Position numbers and translations under genes: made by a program | NCBI GenBank assembly: GCA_016704535.1 | Contig: JADIZZ010000019.1 | Location: forward strand, 186,001 to 250,000 | Direction: 5' to 3' | Source: Betaproteobacteria bacterium | Lineage (GTDB): Bacteria; Pseudomonadota; Gammaproteobacteria; Burkholderiales; Burkholderiaceae_C | Length of the DNA: 64,000 nt | In this document: positions 57,294 to 64,000 of the stretch, in pieces | Position numbering within the stretch: position 1 is the stretch's first letter | How the letters are laid out: the number at the start of each line of letters is the position of its first letter | The notes under the pieces: generated by a model | What the model saw: only the letters and a program-made list of their open reading frames with translations | What the model was told of the DNA's origin: nothing | Database searches by the model: none

Positions 57294-57495
57294 ACCGGGT
57301 GTGCGTGGCGCGGCGGCCGCGGGTAATGCCTGCGCCGCCTTACGTGGAAACCACACCGGTGGTGGTGGCATGCCTCCCTAGAATCGCGACGCAGCAGGCG
57401 TCCGGCCCCGTCATGCGCGGGTGCAGGCCGGGGGCGAGCGTTGCACGCCTTGACCTTTCCACGGCGGCGCCCGCAGGCACAAGAGGAGACTCGGT
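57294..57495. other. Intergenic ahead of tctBA
   Basis: A TAGAAT -10-like box lies at 57379-57384 without a good -35. AAGAGGAG at 57481-57488 is the ribosome-binding site that supports the TTG start of tctB. Confidence 0.35.
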
Positions 57496-57957
57496 TTGAA
57501 GATACGCAGTGAAAAGGACTTCTGGTCCGGCTTGATGTTCATCGTCATCGGGGTGGGCTTTGCGTGGGGCGCAACGTCCTACAGCTTCGGCAGTTCGGCG
57601 CGGCCCGGCCCGGCCTACTTCCCCTTCGGGCTGGGCGTCCTGATGGCCTTCCTGGGCGCGATGGTCCTGTTCAAGGCGCTGACTTTCGAGGTCGAGGGTG
57701 GCGACAAGATGGGCCCCTGGCCGTTGAAACAGGCGGCGTTCATCCTGGGGGCGGTGGTCATCTTCGGTTTGATGATTCCCCACGTCGGTCTGGCCCTGGC
57801 GCTGCCGGCGCTGATCGGCATCGGCAGCCTGGCCAGCGGCGAGTTCCACCTCAAGGAAGTGCTGGTCAACTGCGTCGTTCTCACGGTCGCTTCGTGGGGC
57901 ATCTTCATCAAGGGCCTGGGACTCATCATCCCGCTGTGGCCGGACTTCCTGGGCTGA
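57496..57957 (+). CDS. tctB: Tripartite tricarboxylate transporter small subunit
   Basis: The product has 153 residues with four hydrophobic segments, starting from TTG 57496 (AAGAGGAG eight bases before). TctB is the small four-helix membrane subunit. Recognised by DFWSGLMFIVIGVGFAWGA and GPAYFPFGLGVLMAFLGAM. Thirteen bases before tctA. Confidence 0.88.
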   Translation: MKIRSEKDFWSGLMFIVIGVGFAWGATSYSFGSSARPGPAYFPFGLGVLMAFLGAMVLFKALTFEVEGGDKMGPWPLKQAAFILGAVVIFGLMIPHVGLALALPALIGIGSLASGEFHLKEVLVNCVVLTVASWGIFIKGLGLIIPLWPDFLG

Positions 57958-57970
57958 GCCGGAGCACCGC

Positions 57971-59485
57971 ATGGAACTTCTCAACAACCTTGCGCTCGGC
58001 TTCGGCGTTGCCTTCACCTGGGTCAACCTGATGTACGCGCTGGGCGGCGCGCTGCTCGGCACGCTGATCGGCGTGCTGCCGGGCCTGGGCCCGGTGGCCA
58101 CCATCGCGATGCTGCTGCCCAGCATCTACGCGCTCGACGCCACGCCGGCGCTCATCATGCTGGCCGGCATCTATTACGGCGCGCAATACGGTGGCTCCAC
58201 CACCGCCATCCTGATCAACGTGCCGGGCGAGAGCGCCTCGGTGGTGACGGCCATCGACGGCTACCAGATGGCGCGCAAGGGCCGTGCCGGTGCTGCGCTG
58301 GCCGCGGCCGGCCTGGGCAGCTTCTTCGCCGGCAGCGTGGCTACGCTGATCGTCGCGGCCTTCGCGCCGCCGCTCACCGAACTGGCCTTCAAGTTCGGCC
58401 CTGCCGAGTATTTCAGCCTGATGGTGCTGGGCCTCATCGGCGCCGTCGTGCTGGCCTCGGGCTCGCTGGTCAAGGCCATCGCGATGATCCTGCTCGGCCT
58501 GCTGCTCGGGCAGATCAACACCGACGTCATCTCGGGCGTGCCGCGCTACAGCTTCGACATCCCCGAACTGACCGACGGCATCGGTTTCGTCGCCATCGCG
58601 ATGGGCGTGTTCGGCTTCGGGGAAATCATCTCCAACCTCGGCCGCCCCGCCGAACATCGCGAGGTCTTCACCAAGGACGTGAAGGGCCTGTGGCCGACCA
58701 AGCAGGACTTCCTGGACGCCTACCCGGCCGTGTTGCGGGGCACGGCGCTGGGCTCCCTCCTGGGCGTGCTGCCGGGCGGCGGCGCGCTGCTGGCCTCGTT
58801 CGCGGCCTACACGCTCGAGAAGAAGAGCAAGGGCCGCGCCGACGAGGTGCCCTTCGGCAAGGGCAACATCCGAGGCGTGGCCGGCCCCGAGAGTGCCAAC
58901 AACGCCGGCGCGCAGACCAGTTTCATCCCGATGTTGACGCTGGGCATCCCGCCGAATGCCGTGATGGCGCTGATGGTCGGCGCGATGACCATCAAGGGCA
59001 TCCAGCCCGGCCCGCAGGTAATGACCAGCAACCCCGAACTGTTCTGGGGCCTGATCGCCAGCATGTGGGTGGGCAACCTGATGCTGATCATCCTGAACCT
59101 GCCGCTCATCGGCATCTGGATCAAGCTGCTGACGGTGCCCTACCGCTTCCTCTATCCGGCCATCCTGAGCTTCTGCTGCATCGGCCTGTACACGCTGAAC
59201 AACAACAACTTCGACGTCTTCATGGCTGCGGCCTTCGGCGTGGTGGGTATCGTGTTCTACAAGCTGGGCTGCGAGCCGGCGCCGCTGTTGCTGGGGTTCA
59301 TCCTCGGGCCGATGATGGAAGAGAACCTGCGCCGCGCGCTGCTGCTCAGCCGGGGTGACTGGACGACCTTCGCCACGCGCCCGTTGTCGGCCGGCCTGCT
59401 GCTCGCCGCGCTGCTGATGGTGATCATCGTCATGCTGCCGTCGATCAAGAACAAGCGCGAGGAGGCGTTCCACGACGCTGACTGA
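57971..59485 (+). CDS. tctA: Tripartite tricarboxylate transporter large subunit
   Basis: The product has 504 residues with about 12 helices. Family signatures are GALLGTLIGVLPGLGPVATI, YYGAQYGGSTTAILINVPGE, GVLPGGGALLASFAAYTLEK and the second-half SANNAGAQTSFIPMLTLGIP. It takes up tri- or dicarboxylates using a Bug-type binding protein. No tctC gene is adjacent; an orphan Bug gene lies at 28 kb. Confidence 0.94.
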   Translation: MELLNNLALGFGVAFTWVNLMYALGGALLGTLIGVLPGLGPVATIAMLLPSIYALDATPALIMLAGIYYGAQYGGSTTAILINVPGESASVVTAIDGYQMARKGRAGAALAAAGLGSFFAGSVATLIVAAFAPPLTELAFKFGPAEYFSLMVLGLIGAVVLASGSLVKAIAMILLGLLLGQINTDVISGVPRYSFDIPELTDGIGFVAIAMGVFGFGEIISNLGRPAEHREVFTKDVKGLWPTKQDFLDAYPAVLRGTALGSLLGVLPGGGALLASFAAYTLEKKSKGRADEVPFGKGNIRGVAGPESANNAGAQTSFIPMLTLGIPPNAVMALMVGAMTIKGIQPGPQVMTSNPELFWGLIASMWVGNLMLIILNLPLIGIWIKLLTVPYRFLYPAILSFCCIGLYTLNNNNFDVFMAAAFGVVGIVFYKLGCEPAPLLLGFILGPMMEENLRRALLLSRGDWTTFATRPLSAGLLLAALLMVIIVMLPSIKNKREEAFHDAD

Positions 59486-59487
59486 AT

Positions 59488-59559
59488 GGGCCCCCAAGCT
59501 CCCTCCCGGTCGCTACCCCCCAAGGGGGCTCAGGCGACGGACCGGCGGAGCCGGATCCG
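59488..59559 (+). repeat. GC-rich palindromic repeat, copy 2 (intergenic)
   Basis: Starts GGGCCCCCAAGCT, contains TACCCCCCAAGGGGGCT and the stem CCGGC-GGA-GCCGG. Located right after tctA. It shares block order with copies 1 and 3. Confidence 0.75.
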
Positions 59560-59609
59560 TGCCTGGACCTTGATCGTCTGAGGCAGGTGCCGCGCGCTAT
59601 CGTCGGCGC

Positions 59610-61211
59610 ATGAGGCTGCCGACCGCTCTCGCCCCCCTCGAAGGCCCCGTCTTCCGTGGCCTGTGGTTCGCCTGGCTGGCGGCGAACATGACGATGTGGA
59701 TGAACGACGTGGCGGCCGCCTGGCTGATGACCACGTTGACCACCAGCCCGGTGATGGTGGCGCTGGTGCAGACGGCGTCGACGCTGCCCGTCTTCCTGCT
59801 CGGCCTGCCCAGCGGCGCGCTGGCCGACATCCTCGATCGGCGGCGCTATTTCGCCGCCACGCAGCTGTGGGTGAGCGTCAATGCGCTGCTGCTGGCGGCG
59901 CTGTCGCTGGCCGGTCTGCTCACGGCGCCGCTTCTGCTGCTGCTGACCTTCACCAACGGCATCGGCCTGGCGCTGCGCTGGCCCGTCTTCGCGGCCATCG
60001 TGCCGGGCATCGTCACGCGCGACGAACTGCCTGCGGCGCTGGCGCTCAACGGCATTGCGATGAACCTGTCGCGCGTCGTCGGCCCGGCGGTGGCCGGGGC
60101 GCTTCTGGCGGCCGTCAGCCCGGCGGCCGTCTTTGTGCTGAACACGCTGCTGGCCGGCGTGGCCTTCTTTCTGGTGCTGCGCTGGAAGAGCGAGCCGCGC
60201 ACCAGCGCGCTGCCGGGCGAACGCTTCGTCGGCGCGATGCGCGTGGGCGTGAACTACACGCTGCAGAGCCCGCGGCTGAAGATCATCATGCTGCGCGTCT
60301 TCCTGTTCTTTCTGCAGGCCACGGGGCTGATGGCGCTGCTGCCGCTGGTGGCCCGCGGGCTGCACGGCGGCGGCGCGGGTACCTTCACGGTGATGCTGTC
60401 GTGCGTGGGCGTGGGCGCCATCACCGCGGCGATGTACTTCCCGCGCCTGCGCCAGCGCTTCGACCGCGACCAGTTCGTGCGCTTCGGCAGCGTGGCGCAT
60501 GCGGCACTGTCGTGCCTGATCGTGCTCGTGCCCGAGCTCTGGGTGGCGCTGCCGGCGATGGTTATGGTGGGCATGTGCTGGATCAGCGTGGCCAACTCGC
60601 TGACGGTGTCGGCGCAGATGGCCATGCCCAACTGGGTGCGTGCACGCGGCATGTCCATCTACCAGATGGCGCTGATGGGGGGCTCGGCCGCAGGCTCGCT
60701 GCTCTGGGGCCAGGTGGCCGAAGTGGCCGGCGTGCGCGAGGCCGTGCTGGCTGCTGCCGCCTTCGGCCTGGTGGTGCTGTTGGCAACACGGCGGCTGACG
60801 GTGGAAGGCGGCGTCGAGATCGACTTCACGCCCGCCAGCGTGCGTGGTGCCCCGGAGCCGGCCTTCCCGATAGCAGCCGAAGAAGGCCCGGTGATGGTGA
60901 CGGTGGAGTACCAGATCGACCCCGCGCGCGCCGCCGACTTTGCCGAGGTGATGCAGCGCACCCGCCGGGCGCGCTTGCGCCAGGGTGCGCTGAGCTGGGG
61001 CCTGTTCCGCGATGTCACCGTGCCTGGGCGCTACGTCGAGTACTTCGTTGACGAGAACTGGGTCGAGCACCAGCGCCGGCTGGAGCGCTTCACCGCCTTC
61101 GACGCCGAACTGCGCGGCAAGCGGCTGGCCTTCCACGTCGGCCCCGAACCGCCAGTGCTGCGGCGCTACGTGGGCGACGCCAGCGCACCGCCGGCCGGAC
61201 CGCCCTTCTAG
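59610..61211 (+). CDS. MFS_3 (EntS-like) transporter with C-terminal ABM-like domain
   Basis: The product has 533 residues. Residues 1-410 form 12 helices of the EntS/MFS_3 type (MNDVAAAWLMTTLTTSPVMV; LPSGALADILDRR is the A-motif-like loop). Residues 415-533 form a soluble ferredoxin-like domain (VTVEYQIDPARAADFAEVMQ; YVEYFVDENWVEHQRR) like antibiotic-biosynthesis-monooxygenase folds. The substrate of the exporter is unknown. ATG 59610. Confidence 0.85.
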   Translation: MRLPTALAPLEGPVFRGLWFAWLAANMTMWMNDVAAAWLMTTLTTSPVMVALVQTASTLPVFLLGLPSGALADILDRRRYFAATQLWVSVNALLLAALSLAGLLTAPLLLLLTFTNGIGLALRWPVFAAIVPGIVTRDELPAALALNGIAMNLSRVVGPAVAGALLAAVSPAAVFVLNTLLAGVAFFLVLRWKSEPRTSALPGERFVGAMRVGVNYTLQSPRLKIIMLRVFLFFLQATGLMALLPLVARGLHGGGAGTFTVMLSCVGVGAITAAMYFPRLRQRFDRDQFVRFGSVAHAALSCLIVLVPELWVALPAMVMVGMCWISVANSLTVSAQMAMPNWVRARGMSIYQMALMGGSAAGSLLWGQVAEVAGVREAVLAAAAFGLVVLLATRRLTVEGGVEIDFTPASVRGAPEPAFPIAAEEGPVMVTVEYQIDPARAADFAEVMQRTRRARLRQGALSWGLFRDVTVPGRYVEYFVDENWVEHQRRLERFTAFDAELRGKRLAFHVGPEPPVLRRYVGDASAPPAGPPF

Positions 61212-61317
61212 CCCGACCGGGCCGCTGGGCGGCGATGGCGCAGCGATACTTCGGGCAACCTCGCGGACAACTGCATCCTTTCCTTTCTACAACCTCCAAG
61301 CCTTCGCACCCCACACC

Positions 61318-63030
61318 ATGAACCACGCCTTCGACTGGAGCACCGGCTACGCCAGCCAGCGCTCGCCCGTTTTCGCCCGCAACGTCGTTTCCACCTCGCA
61401 CCCGCTGGCCGCGCAGGCCGGGCTGCGCATGCTGCAGAGGGGCGGCAACGCCGTCGACGCGGCGATCGCCACTGCCGCGGCGATGACCATCGTCGAGCCC
61501 TGCAGCAACGGTTTGGGCAGCGACGCCTTCTGCATCCTCTGGGACGGCAAGGAACTGCACGGCCTGAACGCCAGCGGCTGCGCGCCGGCGGCGTGGACGC
61601 CCGAGTACTTCAAGGCCAAGTACGGAGCCGACGCCAAGACGCCACCCAAGCGCGGCTGGGACAGCGTCACCGTGCCGGGCGCCGTGTCGGCCTGGATGGC
61701 GATGAGCACGCGCTTCGGCAAGCTGCCGTTCGCCGACTTGCTGGCGCCGGCCATCGAGATCGCCGAGCGTGGCTACAACGTGCCCGTCATCGTGCAGGGC
61801 AAGTGGCGTAACGCGGCCTCGCTGCCCGAGATCACCTCGCAGGCGGGCTTCGCCGAGGCCTTCCTGCCCCAGGGCCGCGAGCCGCACATCGGCGAACTGT
61901 TCCAGTTCAAGGCAGCCGCACGCACGCTGAAGCTGATTGCGGACAGCAAGGGCGAGGCCTTCTACCGCGGTGAGGTCGCCGACGCTGCCGCTGCCCACGC
62001 CAAGGCCCACGGCGGCGCGATGACGGCGGCCGACTTCGCCGCCTACCGGCCCGAGTGGGTAACCCCGATCTCGCGCGACTACCGCGGCTACACGCTGCAC
62101 GAGATCCCGCCCAACGGGCAGGGCATCGCTGCGCTGATCGCCCTGGGCATCCTCGAGAAGTTCGACCTGGCCTCACTGCCGGTGGATGGCGTGGCCAGCC
62201 AGCACCTGCAGATCGAGGCCATGAAGCTGGCCTTCGCCGACGTCTACGCCTACGTCGCCGAGCCGAAGGCCATGCGCCTGAAGCCCGCGCAGATGCTCGA
62301 CGACGCCTACCTCGCCAGCCGCGCCCGGCTGATCGACCCGAACAAGGCGCAGCGCTATGGCCCCGGCCATGGGCCGCAGGGCGGCACCATCTACCTCACC
62401 GCTGCCGACGAGAGCGGCATGATGGTCAGCTTCATCCAGAGCAACTACATGGGCTTCGGCTCGGGCATCGTGGTGCCGGGCTACGGCCTGAGCCTGCAGA
62501 ACCGCGGCCACGGCTTCACGCTGAACCCGCAAAGCGACAACCTGGTCTGCCCGGGCAAGCGCCCCTTCCAGACCATCATCCCGGCCTTCCTGACGAAACC
62601 AGGCCCCCGGGCTCCGCGTTCTGCTGCGCCACCCCCCGTGGGGGCCGTGTCGTCGGGTGGCGAAGCCACGCCGACGACGGTCAAACCGGTGATGAGCTTC
62701 GGCGTCATGGGCGGCGACATGCAGCCGCAGGGCCACCTGCAGACCGTGGTGCGCATGCTCGACTACCACCAGCAACCGCAGGCCGCCTGCGACGCGCCGC
62801 GCTGGCGCTACTTCGGCGGGACCGTGAATGCCGAGCAGGGCTTCGACCCGGCCACCGCAGCGGGTCTGACGGCAATGGGCCACCAGATCGCGCCCTTCAC
62901 CGACAGCTACCAGGACTACGGCGCCGGCCAGTTCATCTGGCGCCTGGACGAAGGCGATGGCGACCCGTCGGTCACCGGCTACGCCGCCGCCAGCGACCCG
63001 CGCCGCGACGGGCAAGCCGCGGGCTACTGA
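61318..63030 (+). CDS. Gamma-glutamyltransferase family protein
   Basis: The product has 570 residues. NVVSTSHPLAAQAGLRMLQR and NAVDAAIATAAAMTIVEPCS are the family beginning. The nucleophile is Thr357 (QGGTIYLTAADESG), with SGMMVSFIQSNYMGFGSG following. No signal peptide is seen. Residues 429-455 (GPRAPRSAAPPPV to EATPTT) are encoded by a GC-rich palindromic repeat and form a disordered insert before PVMSFGVMGGDMQPQGHLQ. If the active site still forms, the insert is tolerated as a surface loop. The start at 61318 is the first ATG before the conserved region. Confidence 0.88.
   Translation: MNHAFDWSTGYASQRSPVFARNVVSTSHPLAAQAGLRMLQRGGNAVDAAIATAAAMTIVEPCSNGLGSDAFCILWDGKELHGLNASGCAPAAWTPEYFKAKYGADAKTPPKRGWDSVTVPGAVSAWMAMSTRFGKLPFADLLAPAIEIAERGYNVPVIVQGKWRNAASLPEITSQAGFAEAFLPQGREPHIGELFQFKAAARTLKLIADSKGEAFYRGEVADAAAAHAKAHGGAMTAADFAAYRPEWVTPISRDYRGYTLHEIPPNGQGIAALIALGILEKFDLASLPVDGVASQHLQIEAMKLAFADVYAYVAEPKAMRLKPAQMLDDAYLASRARLIDPNKAQRYGPGHGPQGGTIYLTAADESGMMVSFIQSNYMGFGSGIVVPGYGLSLQNRGHGFTLNPQSDNLVCPGKRPFQTIIPAFLTKPGPRAPRSAAPPPVGAVSSGGEATPTTVKPVMSFGVMGGDMQPQGHLQTVVRMLDYHQQPQAACDAPRWRYFGGTVNAEQGFDPATAAGLTAMGHQIAPFTDSYQDYGAGQFIWRLDEGDGDPSVTGYAAASDPRRDGQAAGY
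62602..62680 (+). repeat. GC-rich palindromic repeat, copy 3 (inside the GGT gene)
   Basis: Starts GGCCCCCGGGCTCC, contains CACCCCCCGTGGGGGC and GGTGGCGAAGCCACG. It is in the same orientation as copy 2 and translated in frame, adding about 27 residues to the enzyme. Confidence 0.75.
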
Positions 63031-63053
63031 ACCCGGCCGCCGACGCCGCAGCG

Positions 63054-63899
63054 ATGACGCTGGACGAACTGCGCCCTGGTTGGCGCACCGACTTCATCCT
63101 GCACCGTGAAGGCGCGCTGGTGCACGAGCGTGCCGACTGCATCGTCGTGCGCACGCCGGCCAACCCCGACTTCTACTGGGGCAACTTCCTGCTGCTGCCC
63201 GAGCCGCCGCGGGACGATGCGCTGGCCCACTGGCTGGGACGCTTCGACGAGGAAATCACCGCGCCGCAGCCGGCGTCGGGCCACGTCGCGCTGGGCGTCA
63301 ACGGGCCGCCGTTGGCTGCTGGCTTGCCGTCGTGGACGGTGGCCGGTTTCGAACTCATCGAGACCGCGGTCATCGAGCTGCTGCCAGGCGAATTGCGCCC
63401 CCCGCGCCGCGCCGCACGCGGCGTGGTCCAGGTGCGGCCACTGGACCTGACGTGCGAGATGGAGGCCGTCATCGCGCAGCAACTGGCCGACCCGCACGGC
63501 TTCGAACCCGCAGGCTACGAACGCCACCGTCGCGCGCAGATGCAGCGCTACGCCGCGATGGCGGCGCGCAGCACGGCGCTGTGGTTCGGTGCATGGTGCG
63601 ACGGCGTGCTGGCCGCCGACTGCGGGCTGATGCGCGACGGCACGGCCGCGGGCGCCACCGGCCGCTTTCAGCATGTCTCCACCCACCCCGACTTTCGCCG
63701 GCGCGGCCTGTGCAGCGCGCTGGTGCACGAGGTCGCGCGCCATGGCTTCGAAGCCTGGCAGTTGGCGCGCGTGGTGATGTGCGCCGACCCGGAAGACGTG
63801 GCCATCGGCATCTACGAGGACCTGGGCTTCCGCCGCATCGATCGAGAATGGGCGCTGCAACTGCGCGCGCCGCAGGACTGCCCGGGCGACGGGCCATGA
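63054..63899 (+). CDS. GNAT family N-acetyltransferase
   Basis: The product has 281 residues. The acetyl-CoA motif is in VSTHPDFRRRGLCSALVHEV, with the late AIGIYEDLGFRR typical of GNAT. The N-terminal half (RTDFILHREGALVHERADCI) is unassigned. The substrate is unknown. It lies 23 bases after the gamma-glutamyltransferase gene. Confidence 0.8.
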   Translation: MTLDELRPGWRTDFILHREGALVHERADCIVVRTPANPDFYWGNFLLLPEPPRDDALAHWLGRFDEEITAPQPASGHVALGVNGPPLAAGLPSWTVAGFELIETAVIELLPGELRPPRRAARGVVQVRPLDLTCEMEAVIAQQLADPHGFEPAGYERHRRAQMQRYAAMAARSTALWFGAWCDGVLAADCGLMRDGTAAGATGRFQHVSTHPDFRRRGLCSALVHEVARHGFEAWQLARVVMCADPEDVAIGIYEDLGFRRIDREWALQLRAPQDCPGDGP

Positions 63900-63927
63900 C
63901 ATTTCGACAACAAGAGGAGACTTGACG

Positions 63928-64000
63928 ATGGATCTCGGCATTGCGGGCAAGTGGGCCCTGGTGTGTGCGGCCAGCAAGGGCCTGGGCAAGGGCTGCGCAG
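63928..64000 (+). CDS. Short-chain dehydrogenase/reductase, 3' truncated by the window
   Basis: Only 24 codons are seen: MDLGIAGKWALVCAASKGLG continues past the window. The pattern VCAASKGLGKG is the NAD(P) binding TGxxxGxG-type loop of SDR proteins. AAGAGGAG precedes the ATG by eight bases. Confidence 0.8.
   Translation, partial: MDLGIAGKWALVCAASKGLGKGCA

Noticed and set aside
57496..57498. TTG start of tctB as a possible error
   Set aside because: A good AAGAGGAG ribosome-binding site lies at the right distance and the first residues match TctB proteins, so the rare start is accepted.

Overview
The window is about 64 kb of GC-rich, gene-dense chromosome from a betaproteobacterium, most likely a Burkholderiales of the Rubrivivax/Leptothrix/Comamonadaceae type. 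The signs are a Bug-family periplasmic binding protein, a TctA/TctB tricarboxylate transporter pair, an Aat-Bpt N-degron pair, a LolD plus single LolC/E-type permease, and a GluQ-FKBP-RNA helicase neighbourhood. I see no rRNA, tRNA, CRISPR array, prophage or intact insertion sequence. The genus is inferred from gene content only.

Layout. 1-3837 is the 3' part of a very large protein with PKD/Ig-like domains and a TPR-like tail. 3838-5400 is a small patchwork: a frameshifted chemotaxis-receptor remnant, a cytochrome c, and an A/T-richer lipoprotein gene followed by an IS-end-like sequence. 5.4-16.9 kb is housekeeping: CIA30, SRPBCC, an alpha-methylacyl-CoA racemase, a NUDIX-metallo-beta-lactamase fusion, bpt/aat, a prolyl oligopeptidase, yaeQ, a frameshifted coiled-coil gene and an M3 peptidase. 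17-26.6 kb holds a hybrid histidine kinase, a DASS anion symporter with a near-consensus sigma-54 promoter, an acetyl-CoA hydrolase-GNAT fusion and a DctB/DctD-like sigma-54 two-component system. These look like one carboxylate-responsive unit. 26.7-33.5 kb has a MesD-type short methionine synthase, an orphan Bug protein, DUF599, a WrbA-like flavoprotein, a pirin/LysR divergent pair, GluQ and FKBP. 33.5-43.6 kb has a DEAD-box helicase, a PHP phosphatase, lolDC, recJ, a PQQ-type sugar dehydrogenase and a MscS-cNMP channel preceded by an in-frame amber codon.

43.7-48.9 kb is a translationally coupled menFDHC cluster for menaquinone, unusual because most betaproteobacteria rely on ubiquinone. 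A palindrome resembling an FNR/ANR box lies upstream. 49.1-53.1 kb is a MoxR-DUF58-VWA operon led by a PDZ-less S1C protease. 53.2-57.3 kb carries TatD, a deoxyinosine glycosylase, a spermidine-synthase-like protein and a GspE/PilB ATPase. 57.5-64 kb has tctBA, an MFS_3 exporter, a gamma-glutamyltransferase, a GNAT protein and the start of an SDR gene.

Three copies of a GC-rich palindromic repeat family occur at 36768-36840, 59488-59559 and 62602-62680. Two of them lie inside open reading frames (lolD and the gamma-glutamyltransferase gene) and are translated in frame. I did not find a clearly new defence or mobile system. The most notable signals are the sigma-54/DASS/DctBD unit, the men cluster with its palindrome, the translated repeats, and three damaged or interrupted genes.
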